A DNA stretch of 64,000 nucleotides from NCBI RefSeq assembly GCF_029633865.1, contig NC_079219.1, forward strand, positions 11,467,420-11,531,419, in the 5' to 3' direction. This DNA comes from Lampris incognitus. Taxonomy: Eukaryota; Chordata; Actinopteri; Lampriformes; Lampridae. Below are positions 32,361 through 43,427 of the stretch, in pieces (positions within the stretch are counted from its first letter, which is position 1; each line of letters starts with the position of its first letter). A program made the position numbers and the translations under genes. The notes below the pieces were generated by a model, which worked only from the letters and a program-made list of their open reading frames with translations, did no database searches and was not told where the DNA came from.

Positions 32361-32582
32361 CTAGGAGCAATGTAGTACGGCCGATGCACCTGACCTACAT
32401 GTTTTTGGGCTGTGGGAGGAAACCGGACCAGCCGGAGGAAACCCACGCAGACACGGGGAGAACATGCAAACACCACACAGAGGACCACCCGGGACGACTG
32501 CCAAGGTTGGACTACCCCGGGGCTCGAACCCAGGACCTTCTTGCTGGGAGGCGATCGCGCTAAACACTGCGCCACCGTGAAG
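32283..32582 (-). mobile_element. SINE family B copy, truncated at a (CA)n run
   Basis: On the minus strand the head at 32580 ('cacggtggcgcagtg') leads through the body to the (TG/CA)n at 32290-32360, where the element stops. The final 3' part seen at 9150-9275 is missing. Confidence 0.8.
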
Positions 32583-32587
32583 GATTA

Positions 32588-33117
32588 AAAGTTCAATTTC
32601 AGCTTTGTCATGTTTATCGGAATACAATGAAATTCTTGTGCTGTAGCTCTCTGCTTTAACACAAAGGACACAAGGACCCCCCCCCCAAAAAAACACAAAA
32701 AAACCCCACTACGTACCCATATAGACACAGTGAATTCATACATTATATAGTCAGCTGTGTGTGGAAAGAAAGTACTACTGAGACGGGTGGTGTGGGATTT
32801 GGTGCTCCGGTAGTGGTTTTTAGGTGGAAGGAGCGAGAACAGGACACGAGCAGGGTGGCCGGTGTCCTTAATGATGTTTTGGGATTTCCTTCTGCAGCGA
32901 GTGGTGTAAATATCATGAAGTTGTGGTGGTTCCATGCCAATGGGGTTTGCTGCTGTCTTTTAAGTCCGTTGGCAGTCTGCAGTCCTGAGCAGTCAGGCTG
33001 CCAAACCACACTGTGATACAGCCTGCCAAGACACCCTCATCAGTGGCACCACGACAAAAGCTCATGTACTCTTACCGACACTCGAGACGCCTCAGAAAAT
33101 ACAGTCTCTGCTGTTCT
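32588..33117 (-). mobile_element. LINE 3' end (RT C-terminus)
   Basis: On the minus strand the frames read CSGLQTANGLKRQQQ, DIYTTRCRRKSQNIIKDTGHPA and FSLLPPKNHYRSTKSHTTRLSSTFFP, the C-terminal region of a common fish LINE of CR1/Rex type. It is broken by frameshifts and ends near 32588 in 'gaacttttaatcc'. A hAT element interrupts its upstream side at 33126. Confidence 0.7.
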
Positions 33118-33125
33118 TTCTAGAA

Positions 33126-33773
33126 CAGTGTTTCTCAACCGGGGGTCCGCGGACTCCTGGTGGTCCGTGGTGTAATTGCAAGGGGTCCGTGAAAATAAAA
33201 TATCTTTAAAAAAAAGATCCTATGACATTTATAGAAATAGGATTATTTTACTCAAATGTGACTGAGACCTTTCTCTACCTAAACTATAAAGGGTAACAGG
33301 ACTTTTTTCTCTAATTACATCTGTTTCACAAGTGTCATTTATTGTATTTTAATAAGAGATCTCGCTCCCGTTTGCATTGTTAAAAGTTATTGCATAAAAA
33401 TTCTGTTGTTACATCTATCTGAAAGTTACTGAATACATATTCAGTTTTGTTACATATATCTGAAAGTTACTGAATACATATTCTGTTTTGTTACATATAT
33501 CTGAAAGTTACTGAATACATATTCTGTTTTGTTACATATATCTGAAAGTTACTGCATAAGAATTCTGTTTTGTTAACTATATCTAAGTTACAACTGAAAG
33601 CTCTTATTTTTGCCCCAAAGAGTGAATAAATGCTATAATGCAATTTAAAATGCAGTTTCTACTGTTTCTATCAAGTTGCAACCCCCCTCCCCCAAGATCA
33701 GGTGGAGGGGTCCTCAGGGTAGATCAAAAATACGCAGGGGGTCCAGGACCCCAAAAAGGTTGAAGAACCACTG
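33126..33773. mobile_element. hAT-type MITE with internal 40-bp tandem repeats
   Basis: The termini are CAGTGTTTCTCAACC and GGTTGAAGAACCACTG. The 8-bp flanks ttctagaa (33118-33125) and ttctagag (33774-33781) match at seven positions. Inside, a unit of about 40 bases containing 'gttacatatatctgaaagtt' repeats about four times (33410-33575). No transposase is encoded. Confidence 0.88.
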
Positions 33774-33781
33774 TTCTAGAG

Positions 33782-34470
33782 GATGCAATTGATGTTGAGA
33801 GACCACATCAGGGTGTCTGGTGTGTAAACACAGAAATCTAAAACTGTCCTCAGTTTGAAAAGATGACCGTTATGGTACAGCCGCGACAAGCCCCCAGCCG
33901 GAGCTTGCCACTGCAGAAGCACAGCGTGAAACGAAGAGAGAGAGAAACCAGACAGAGCCGATATGGAAACAGAGGCGAGTAAACTGGCAGCTATGCTTAC
34001 GTCACTGCGGTTCGAGACCCCCGCGAGGACGTCTCCGTCTCAGTGGTCCGAATAACGCAATCCCAGCCCCCGAGAGCGGCCAGTCCTGTTCGTGTGGATG
34101 GTGTTCAAGTTTAGGTGGAGAGAGAGGGGTGTAGAAAAAACGCAGCTGCTTCCGCTGAGCGTGCGCCACAGTTGCCCAACGTCTTTTTCGCCTTGTGCCC
34201 GCCGGCGGTGACCAATTATCAATCAGCCCTTCCCGCCAAACGAATGGGCAGGACGTGACGTCACACTCAGGAACCCTGCTGCACTGGGATTTGTAGTTTC
34301 TTCCTTCTTCTTTTTTTTAATGTCACAGGCGTCACCCAGCGTACAACACATAATAAGCATAGCTGTGGCATCTCATGTTTACAATCAGCTCTGCACAAAA
34401 GATGGAACGGAAGGGGAATGAAGACCCCAAAACATGTCCGTAACATGACCCGTTGATGAAAATAGGAAAG
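33782..34470. other. Intergenic, nothing recognised
   Basis: The stretch at 33840-34260 is relatively CpG-rich but I find no exon or repeat landmark. Confidence 0.4.
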
Positions 34471-34479
34471 GGATTCCCT

Positions 34480-35475
34480 CTATGATCTTTCTAAAGTCAG
34501 CAATGATTTCTTTTGTCTTATTGACATTTAGAGAGAGGTTGTTATCATGGCATCGTGTGCTTAAATCTTACACTTTCCTCCTATAGGCTCTCTCATCACT
34601 GTCACTTATTAGTCCAATCACTGTGGCATCATCTGCAAATTTAATGATGCTGTTGTCATATATGGCAACACAGTCATGTGTAAACAGACTACAATAGGGG
34701 ACTGAGACAGAAGCCCTGAGGTGTGCCGGTCCTAAGAACTAATGTGGATGACTATGTTTTACCTATTCTCAACAGTCTGGGGCCTGCCTGTCAGGAAATC
34801 AAATAGACTTCTGAATTTTAACACCAGTTTTTTGGTACAGTTATATTAAAAGCAGAACTGTAATCAATAAACGACATTCTGACATACATAGGTACGTTTC
34901 TTTTTAAGGTGTACTAAAGCAGTACGCAAAGCAAGTGAGATAGCATCATATACAGATCTGTTGGAACAGCAGGCACACTGTATTGGGACAAGGGTAACAG
35001 GAATGTTACATTTATATGTGATATAACCAGTTTTTCCAGGTCAAAACAACACCCTGGTAATCATTACTGCAAGAGACGGGTGTTTTCTTGGGTACAGGCA
35101 CAACGGTGGTTTTCTTAAAACAAAGTGGAACTACACACAATGACAGGGACAGGTTAAAAATGTCAGTAAAAACCCAAAATAGCTCAGTGTAACATGCCTT
35201 GAGGACATGAGAAGGGATGTCGTCTGGGCCAGCAGCTTTACGAGCCCTTTAAAAGTTTTATTCACATCAGTCTCTGTCACCTGTAGATCATCGGGTGGGC
35301 GCTGTGCTGCTGTCACTGGGTCCAAGTTGTGAGCTTCAAAACGGGCATAAAAGTTGTTCGGCTCATCCAGGAGAGAGGCAGAGGTGTTGAGAGGCACACT
35401 GGGTGTAGATTCATAGTCTGTAATCACCTGCAGTCACCTTCCAAATGGGCCGCGAGTCACATCCACTGTAGTCCT
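34480..35475 (-). mobile_element. LINE fragment, RT region, part 1
   Basis: On the minus strand there are traces of FDFLTGRPQ, a degenerate palm region, AIYDNSIIKFADDATVIGL near 34690-34620, and NNLSLNVNKTKEI near 34560-34510. Upstream, 35427-35131 carries LLDEPNNFYARFEAHN. It resembles CR1/Rex-type LINEs of fish. Many stops and frameshifts are present. The element continues at 36236 after an insertion. Confidence 0.65.
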
Positions 35476-35479
35476 TTCC

Positions 35480-36235
35480 ACGTTTGTCCCTATATTGTCT
35501 TTTACAGGCAACAGGTATGGGCGTAAGTCTATGAATACTGGGATGGCATCCAGCGCTTTACCTGTGCTGCTGTCCATAGGGTTAGTGGTTGTGTCAGGAA
35601 GGGCAACTGAAGAAGAAAGACTTAAGAACAGCCACACTTAATGTTGGGACAATGACAAGCAGAGGGAGAGAAATGGTAGACATGATGAACAGGAGAAGAA
35701 TACAACCGATGTGTGTTCAGGACGCAAAGTGGAAATGAAGCAAGGCAAGAGAGACTATCAGATATACCGCCATGAGACAGACGGTAAAAGGAATGGTTTG
35801 AGAATAATCCTAGACGGAGAGCTACAACAGAAAGTCATAGAAGTAAAGAGGGAATCGGATAAGCTGATTTGGATGAGGTTGGATTTGTGTGGACATCTGG
35901 CAAATATACCAAGTTCATATGCACCACAGGTTGGTTGCGATGAGGAAGAAAAGGTGAATTTCCAGAGACAACTGGACAATGTAATGGCAGGCATACCGGG
36001 GGATGAAAGAGTTTTTATTGGAGCAGACTTGAATAGACACATGGGAGAAGGAAATGGTGGCAATGAAGATGTCATGGGAAAATTTGGCTTCGGAATGAGA
36101 AATGCAGGTGGTGGGGGGGGGTGTCAATATTTGATTTTTGCCATGAAAAAATACAATATAGGGACAAACTGGAAAATGACTACAGTGGCTGTGGTACTGT
36201 ATCATTTTCCAGTTTGTGCCTATATTGTCTTTTAG
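35480..36235 (+). mobile_element. Divergent RTE-like LINE 5' fragment (endonuclease) inserted in a LINE
   Basis: A 174-codon frame (35711-36235) shows the endonuclease landmarks YAPQVGCDEEEK, RVFIGADLNRHMGEGN and KRNGLRIILDGEL. It differs clearly from the 60-63 kb family. The host words 'tttgtccctatattgtctttta' occur at both borders (about 35488-35510 and 36212-36234), suggesting a long target duplication. The right end includes a hairpin. Confidence 0.7.
36150..36235. repeat. Hairpin-forming inverted repeat
   Basis: The arm 'acaatatagggacaaactgg' (about 36158) is mirrored by 'ccagtttgtgcctatattgt' (about 36209), and the arms are about 30 bases. A third direct copy of the right arm lies at about 35488. 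Confidence 0.85.
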
Positions 36236-36470
36236 CGGCTCTGATGGCTCTCCTCAAGTCATACATGGATTTTTTTGTAGCATTCTTTGTCACCCGATTT
36301 AAAAGCAGTGGTAAACCTCAGGTGAAGGCCGCTGTTAATCCAGGGCGTCTGGTTAGGGAAGGAGCAAGTAGACCATACTGGGATACAGCTATCCACACAG
36401 AATCTAACATAGCCAGTGACCGGTTCAGCACACACATCCAAACTCGAGGCTGGGTTCTTAAAGATTTAAC
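36236..36470 (-). mobile_element. LINE fragment, part 2 (upstream of RT)
   Basis: On the minus strand the frame reads FPNQTPWINSGLHLRF and AFKSGDKECYKK, the region just upstream of RT in the same type of LINE as part 1. Order and strand fit a single element split by the 35480-36235 insertion. Confidence 0.65.
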
Positions 36471-36916
36471 TACCAGTTTGCTGTACCGGGGCAATGATAC
36501 AGAGGAGAATCCAGCGCTTTTTAAAACTATTCTCTGTCCAAGATTTTCCTGTGTTGTATGGTTGTTGGTATGCAATTTGTATTTTCAGTTCTTCAAACAC
36601 CACCTGAAGGCATCATTCAAGTACCTTACAGAGTCAAGATGTGAATATTTTGTGAAAATTGTTGATTTGGTAAATATGCGTCTTCACACAGTAAACTGTC
36701 AATAATATAAAAGGGATTAAAATAAGGGATGCAATTGTGAACTTATGCAGTTGAAGCACTTCATCCATTTTTATTACTATTATTTTTTATTATTATAATT
36801 ATAATTATTATAATACAAATTTCCTTTAACGTCATGCTATAATACAACATAATAACCAGGCCCATTCCTTGGGCCTAGAGTTAGAATGAGGTCCTTGGGC
36901 CTAGGGTTAGAATGAG

Positions 36917-36954
<38 letters not shown>

Positions 36955-37970
36955 CTAGTGGTCATTAGCTGTTGCTGCTAATTCCCCACAGGTGCTAGTG
37001 TTTGGTGTTGTTATGTGTTGGAGTTTATTTTATTCTACCCATTTGTTTTATGCTTTCATAATCATTTTATTTTATGGCTTGGATTTTATCTATTTATTTA
37101 TCTTGGATTGATGCATTATGTGCTTCATAAGTGAGTGGTTCTATGTGTTTTTGTTTAAGTGAGCTCATTAAGACAAATTCCAACCAATGTTGTTCATATG
37201 GCAATAAAGTATTGAATCTTTACTCTTGAATTTTTACAAAGTATTCGACTCATCTGGCAATAAATGTCAGAAAACGTGGTACTGCTGTGAGCTGCTCGAG
37301 TGTCATGAAACATCTTAATGTTTTTAATAAAATATTACGTTTGATTTCAGTGCCTATTTTTTTCCATCAGGGGTCCAATACATCCCCCAGTCACGCAAAA
37401 CTTATCTTATTGTATGTCAACACCGGCTGTTTCCAACAGGGGGCAGTGTGTGCTGCTGAGTACCTCATCCTGGCAAATAAAGGTCAGACAGCTGCTCCCA
37501 AAATCTGAGTTTTTGTTTTGTTTTGCGTTTTTTTTCTTTCCTTTCTGCCACTGAAAATAAACCCACATAAAACACAAATCACTGCGTTCTACAGAGGACG
37601 GAGAGTGGGAAAGAAAGACTGAGACTGGGAATAGATTTACCTCAACCTGAAGTCGCCTATTCAAAGCCTCGCTTTTCCTGGCAGCAGTTTGTCTTTAAGT
37701 TACGATAACAACTTTACCAGGTTACAGTTTGCTGCCATGTTGCGCTCAGGAGACATTATTTTGGGCTGTGGGAGAAAAGCTGGGCAGGCTTACAGTAAAC
37801 GAACCGTAAACATAAACATCTAAAGTTAAATGTGAACCGGTTTTTATGATGAAAACTGTGAAATAAATCGGAGTTAATATGAAGTTAATATTATCAGGAC
37901 GTTGTTGTGAAGTTAATATTAGTGAGTTAACATTATTAGGAAGTTATTATTACTTCGCGATTATGGCAAG
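36471..37970. other. Intergenic upstream of txnip
   Basis: AT-rich, with a (TTA)n run at 36918-36955 and a small duplicated 'gaagttaatatta' patch near 37878-37945. No gene is recognised. Confidence 0.5.
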
Positions 37971-37989
37971 GCGTCTCGCGCAGCGCCGC

Positions 37990-38302
37990 CCAGCCATGAG
38001 GTGTCCACGCGCCCCGCTTGGACTCCGGTTGGCTGAGGCTAACACACACAGCAAATCTGGACCAATCACAGAGCGTCTGCCAGGAACATCCGGTCTGTTC
38101 ACTTACCAGCCGCGTGCGCAGTAAGACGACACCGGGGCGCGCGGCCCGGCACGGTATAAAGTCACTCGGCGAAGAGAAGACGGGAGTGAACGGAGCGGCT
38201 GGACAGAAAGTAAAACGTGCGCACAACAGTCCGTCCTTACCGAGACGACAAAAGAGCGTTTTCACTCTTTCATTTTATCCCCGCTTCGCGTTTCCGGTCA
38301 GA
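37990..38302 (+). promoter_or_regulatory. txnip: txnip core promoter and 5' untranslated region
   Basis: TATAAA at 38155-38160, a CCAAT box at 38062-38066, and an inverted CCAAC-type box (ggttggct) near 38027. A CACGCG at 38006 followed by a loose second half-site could be a degraded carbohydrate response element, known upstream of mammalian TXNIP, but this is weak. The start site should lie near 38185-38190, giving a 5' leader of about 115 bases. The block is CpG-rich. Confidence 0.7.
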
Positions 38303-38558
38303 ATGGTTCTCACGGTCAAGAAGCTGAAGACTTTCGAAGTTCGGTTCCGGGACCCGAACCGCTGCTTTTACCACAGCGGGGATAAGGTGGCGGGGGAGAT
38401 CCTGGTGGAGGTGTTGGAGCCGACCCGGGTGTCCGCGATCCGGGTCTTCGGAGCGGGTTGCGCCAAGGTAGAGTACGCCAAGGGGAAGCAGAGATGCCGG
38501 GAGGAAATGGAGTACCTGAAATACGAGGAGACGCTTCACCTGGACGGACAGCCCACAG
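38303..38558 (+). CDS. txnip: txnip coding exon 1
   Basis: The start ATG at 38303 lies about 145 bases after the TATA box. An in-frame open stretch continues upstream to 38018 but spans the TATA box and leader, so it is not coding. Donor: cccacag|gtcata, phase 1. Confidence 0.93.
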
Positions 38559-40522
38559 GTCATAACAGTTAAAACTAGACCCTAAAGCAGGAGCATGCCC
38601 ACTAGCTTCATTTCAGTCCCTGTAGCCTCAGCCGGAATTTCTTTAGTTGGATTAATTTTCAAAGCATCTTTACCTTATTTTAAGATGCACTGTAGGTAAC
38701 TCTTACTGTGGAGATTGTTTATAGGGCTAAATACTTTGATGTGTATAAAACATGTTGAAAGGTGTTAATGGCATTTAAAGTGTAAACAGCTGTCAAAATG
38801 TTTGAATTTGTAAGAAGCTAATTAAATCCTCACACCTCAAACATCTTTTAACTGTGCCCCACAGATGGAGATGGCTGCATCTTGCTCAGACCAGGAACCA
38901 GATACGAGTTCATGTTTGGCTTTGAGCTGCCTTCTCCCGGGTGAGCATTTTCTCCATAAATCAACTGAAACAATTACCAGATGCAGGTTTGTGTATTCAT
39001 ACTGACAAACAAGGTCCTTAAATTGTACACAGACACTTGGTCTCCTCCTACAAGGGGAAGTTTGGCTGCGTGCGTTACTATGTGCGCGCTGTGATGGAGA
39101 GGCCTTCCCAGCATGCCTTGCACTGTGAGAGAGAGTTTGAGGTGGAGGAGCCACTGGATGTCAACACCCCTGACCTGCTGGTAGGATCCTCTAAACTACT
39201 CGATTTTGAAAAACCAGTTCACTTACCAGGAGCTCTATGGAAATGGCTGTTTCATCCTGCCAACTCATCATCTCCTCTTCTCTTCTCTGTCCTCTCTTTC
39301 CTCCAGGCACCAGCAGCAGGTAGTAAAGAGAAGAAGGTGACCATTATGTTCATTCCAGACGGTCAGGTGTCCATCAGTGCCAGGATTGACAGAAAGGGTT
39401 TCTGTGAGGGTGAGGAAATCTATGTCAACGCCAAGTTTGAGAACACCTGTTCTCGCATTGTGGTGCCTAAGGCTGCTATTGTGGCCAAACACACCTACCT
39501 GGCCAACGGGCGCACCAAGGTGCTACACGAAAAACTATCCTCAGTGCGCGGGAACCACATTATCCCAGACATGTGTGACATGTGGCAGGGGAAGAGCATC
39601 CGCGTGCCCAAACTGAAGCCATCGCTGAAGGGATGTGACATTATCAGAGTGGACTACACCCTCATGGTGAGCAGCATGCTGATGATGTTCTGACATCAGC
39701 ATGATGTCAGAACCATAGACCTTGTTGTTCTGATCAGCAGCACCCAAAATGCAGAGGACCAAGACAGGGAATGCAAAGATCAATGTTTAACAAACCTTTA
39801 AGCTTTTAACTCCAACTTGATTCCTCAACTCCCACTTTTCCTCTCTCCCTCTCTTCCTTCCGCTCTCCTCTCCTTTGCTGCTTGCAGATTTCCATCCACA
39901 TCCCGGGCAGTGACAAGTTGTTTATAGAGTTGCCTCTGGTTATTGGTACCATCCCGTTCAGTGGTTTTGGCAGTCGCACCAACAGCATGAGCAGCCAGGC
40001 GGAGTCACTTGGCAGCCCATCAGCCAGCTGGGTGTCACTCCCCTCAGCACCCCCTAGCTACAGTAACATTCATCGTGACCTGCGCGTGGACAGCCCCCTC
40101 ACACCACTGCTGGACGATTGCGATGAGGATGAGGATGGACTTTTCATGTGGGCGCCAGAGCAACCATATCCCCCTCCCCCTGCCTACTCTGAGGTGAGCA
40201 GGAGGCTCAATGCTGAACCCATTCTCCAGTGTGCCTTACAATTCTACTCAATATGTCTTAATGAGCTCCACCCCTCCAACCCCTTTATTCATGCTTTTAG
40301 TTCCATTCATGTTACATCATTCAGTTCTGTTATTATTTCTATCATCCAAAGATGTCCAAAGTGCTATAGCAAGTACACAAAAATCTCTTATTAGAATAAA
40401 GATTATTTGCTCAGATATATTTGATATTTTTTCATGTATGTGGATAGAAGTTTTTGGTTAACCTTAGATGACCGGGGGTGTTTTGTTGCATCCAGGTTGA
40501 CGCGACGTCTAAGTTTTCTTGA
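38303..40522 (+). CDS. txnip: Thioredoxin-interacting protein (alpha-arrestin), 6 coding exons
   Basis: Coding exons: 38303-38558, 38865-38940, 39033-39180, 39307-39666, 39888-40193, 40496-40522. All junctions are GT..AG and the phases join to 390 residues; human TXNIP has 391. The N-terminal arrestin fold starts MVLTVKKLKTFEVRFRDP and includes GDKVAGEILVEV. The C-terminal arrestin fold includes FENTCSRIVVPKAAIVA, KLSSVRGNHIIP and a cysteine at residue 250 matching human Cys247, which forms the disulphide with thioredoxin. PPSY (335-338) and PPAY (377-380) are binding sites for NEDD4-family (Itch) WW domains. SRTNS at 309-313 corresponds to the region around the AMPK site of mammalian TXNIP. 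The protein restrains thioredoxin and promotes glucose-transporter endocytosis. Zebrafish has two paralogues; I cannot say which this is. Confidence 0.95.
38865..38940 (+). CDS. txnip: txnip coding exon 2
   Basis: Acceptor gccccacag, donor gtgagc. Encodes GCILLRPGTRYEFMFGFELP, the arrestin N-domain strand equivalent to MRPGNKYEYKFGFELP-type sequence in vertebrate TXNIP. Confidence 0.93.
39033..39180 (+). CDS. txnip: txnip coding exon 3
   Basis: Acceptor ttgtacacag, donor gtagga. Encodes SSYKGKFGCVRYYVRAVMER to DVNTPDLL, the end of the N-terminal arrestin domain. Phase 0 at its end. Confidence 0.93.
39307..39666 (+). CDS. txnip: txnip coding exon 4
   Basis: Acceptor tttcctccag, donor gtgagc. 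Encodes most of the C-terminal arrestin domain, including ARIDRKGFCEGEEI, FENTCSR, and residue Cys250 in DMCDMWQGKS. Confidence 0.95.
39888..40193 (+). CDS. txnip: txnip coding exon 5
   Basis: Acceptor gctgcttgcag, donor gtgagc. Encodes the last arrestin strands (FIELPLVIGTIP) and the flexible tail with both PPxY motifs and an acidic DDCDEDEDG stretch. Confidence 0.95.
40496..40522 (+). CDS. txnip: txnip coding exon 6 (last)
   Basis: Acceptor tgcatccag, then VDATSKFS and stop TGA. The placement of a tiny last exon after the second PPxY fits vertebrate TXNIP, whose tail after that motif is also short. Confidence 0.85.
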   Translation, partial: VDATSKFS

Positions 40523-41220
40523 GGACAGCGGTCGCTGTGGAGCAGAGAGACGGAAGAGAGTGGACTGGACCCCGGTCCAATGGCTTCATCTCCTCTTTTA
40601 AAGGTTCTGAGGAGCAGAGAAACAGAGCCGTAGAGATGACAGACGTGTCAGTGGGACGTTTGTATGATGTTAAGCCTTCCTGTTTCCATCCAAGCAGATG
40701 TTCAAGGCTGAAAGCTTAGTCCTTTCAGAATCAGTCATTCCATGTTAGTTCTGTTCTAAAATGTCAAACATTTGACAGCCATCTTGTTGTTTGGAATTCA
40801 ACGTACCTGTCAGTGCATTGGCAAAGTCCACAACTAGCAAGTTCTTCCTGACATTTCTACATATTGATCATCTTACTAAAGGAGTACGGTATTTCTGCTG
40901 TGTTTTATGTGTTCATGCACTTTCTATTGCGAAAACTGTTCTGTTGTTACACGAGTGAACATGTTTTTCCCTGATTAGTTTTCTTTTAGGTTTATCATGG
41001 TACTTTCGTAATAATACATGTTGACGCGATGCCTTTTTTTTTGAAGGAGAGGATATGAAAACTGATTACAGACAAGCTTTAAAGTTGTAATTGTGGAAGA
41101 TATGGTACCGTATATTTTCAATAGCAATGCAAAGCTGTAAATAAGAAATGTTTTATATGATGCCCCAAGGGGGTTCAATATTTTTTTTCAGTAGAATAAA
41201 TAAAGTTTAATATTGTCAAT
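40523..41220 (+). terminator. txnip: txnip 3' untranslated region and poly(A) signal
   Basis: Overlapping AATAAA signals at 41195-41204 are followed by a T/GT-rich stretch (41219-41240), a standard vertebrate cleavage context. The untranslated region would be about 700 bases and holds several T-rich and ATTT patches. Confidence 0.75.
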
Positions 41221-41565
41221 TTTGTTGGTTTTTTTTTTTTTAATTTATTTTAAAAGTACATTTACAGGTGATGTTTAAAGCTGAAATATGGAATTTTTCT
41301 CCAAATAATTATATTATCCATCTGGATCATGGAGTCAAGTTCCATAGCATTAACTGTCATCTTCACCATAGTTGGAGACTCTCCAGTCTCTGTATACCGC
41401 TGTTAAAATGTTCTGACTGGGTAGGACGAATACTGGTCCAGCGGCAAACATATTGCCTACGTGTAGGAAACGATTCAAGCTGGAAAAAAAAGATTGAAAC
41501 GTGATGCTGATGTGGGCATGCTTCTGTTGGACAGACAATATTACTATACAACAGTAATGCGATAT

Positions 41566-43104
41566 ACACCAATCAGCCAAAACATTAAAACCACTGACAG
41601 CTAAGTGAATAACATTGATTATGGCACCTGTCGAGGGGTGTGATATATTAAGCAGCAAATCAACAATCAGTTCTTGAAGTTGATGTGTTGGAGGCAGGAA
41701 AAATGGGTGAACATAAGGATCTGAGCAACTTTGACAAAGGCCAAATTGTGATGGCTAGATGACTGGGTCAGAACATCTCTAAAATGGCAGGTTTTGTGGG
41801 GTGTTCCCGGTATGCAGTGATCAGTATTTACCAAAAATGGCCCAAGGAAGGACAACCGGTGAAGCAGAGACAGGGTCATGGGTGCCCAAGGCTCATTCAT
41901 TCTCTTGGGGAACCGAAGGCTAGCCCGTCTGATCCAATGCCACAGAAAAGTTACTGTTGCTCAAATTGTTGAAAAAGTTAAATGCTGGCTATGATAGACA
42001 GGTGTCAGAACACAGGGCATCACGGCTTGCTGCGTAACTGGCTGCATAGCCGCAGACCAGTCAGAGTCCCCATGACAACCCCTGTCCATCGTTGAAAGCA
42101 CCTACAATGGGCACATGAGCATCAGAACTGGATTGTGGAGAGTGGAAGAAGGTGGCCTGGTCTGATGAATCACGTTTTCCTTTACATCATGTGAACGGCC
42201 AGGTGTGTGTGTCCTTTACCTGGGGAAGAGACGGCACCAGGATTCACAATGGGAATAAGGCAAGCCGGTGGAGGCAGTGTGATGCTCTGGGCAATGTTCA
42301 ACTTGGAAACATTCATGGGAAGCATGGTGGCCCAGTGGTTAGCACTGTTGCCTCACAGCAAGAAGGTCCTGGGTTCAAACCACAGGCCGTCCCATGTCCT
42401 TTCTGTGTGGAGTTTGCATGTTCTCCCCGTGTCTGCATGGGTTTCTTCTGAGCACTCCGGTTTCTTCCCACCATCAAAAAGACATGTATGTTAGGGTTGA
42501 TACTCCTGCCTGTGCCCCTGACCAAGGCAATAGGAAGAAATAACTGGAGTAGGTCCCCGGATGTTGCACGGTAGCTACCCACTGCTCCTAGCTACAAAGC
42601 TAGGATGGGTTAAATGCAGAGAGTGAATTTCATTGTATGTATGCACAAATGACAAATAAAGTGTATTCTGTTCTATTCTATTCTATTCTATTCTATTCTA
42701 TGTGGATGTTACTTTGACATGTACCACCTACCTAAACATCGTTGCAGACCAAGTACACCAGCAGGATAATGTGCCCTGCCACACTGCAAAAAATTCTTTG
42801 GGAATGGTTTCAGGAACATGACAGAGTTCAAGGTGTTGCCTTGGCCTCTAAATTCCCCAGACCTCAATCCAATTAAGCATCTCTGGAATGTGTTGGGAAA
42901 ACAAGTCTGATCCATGGAGGCCCCACCTCGCAACTTACAGGACTTAAATGATCTGCTGCTAACATCTTGATGCCAGATACCAGAGGAAACCTTCAGAGGT
43001 CTTGTGGAGTCCATGCCCTGATGAGTCAGAGCTGTTTTGGCATTATGAGGGGGACCTACAAAATATTTGGCAGGTGGTTTTAATGTTTTGGCTGATCAGT
43101 GTAG
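41566..43104 (+). mobile_element. Tc1-like transposon, decayed, split by a repeat
   Basis: The ends 'accaatcagccaaaacatta' and 'ttttggctgatcagtgt' are inverted repeats. A broken transposase starts near [19 protein letters not shown] (41704), with GGGSVMLWAMF near 42270 and QHLDARYQR-type C-terminal traces. Stops are frequent. A SINE B-type repeat (42326-42705) is inserted in the transposase. Confidence 0.88.
42326..42705 (+). mobile_element. SINE B-type variant inserted in the Tc1 copy
   Basis: An unbroken copy of the repeat whose halves flank the retrovirus. The head 'catggtggcccagtggttagc' has a B-box-like 'gggttcaaacc'. The 3' part is a different tail from 8858-9275, ending 'cattgtatgtatgcacaaatgacaaataaag' plus a (TTCTA)n run. 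Confidence 0.85.
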
Positions 43105-43395
43105 TTTGATATTGTTAGCTTTGGTCCGAGGATCCATTTTTACAAAGGGTGGGAACTGTTTACTGCTGAGCTGATGGTACGAGCCACAACGGCTGCTACA
43201 CCTTGTTTGTAGTCTCAAAAAATCTAGCAGTAGATCTATTTCTCACTGCCTTCTACATCCAGCTATATCAGAAAACTGCTCCACTGTAATATTGTCTGTC
43301 CAACAGAATAACCACATCGTCGTCAGCTGGATAAACCAATTTATTAATGGAGAGAAGTTGCAGATTTGACCTTTAAATCAGTTGAGGCAGAAATA
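43105..43395. other. Short unassigned gap
   Basis: No element or gene recognised between the Tc1 end and the LINE. Confidence 0.4.

Positions 43396-43427
<32 letters not shown>

Noticed and set aside
38018-38302. N-terminal extension of txnip upstream of the ATG at 38303
   Set aside because: It spans the TATA box and the presumed leader, and vertebrate TXNIP starts at the MV-type methionine used here.
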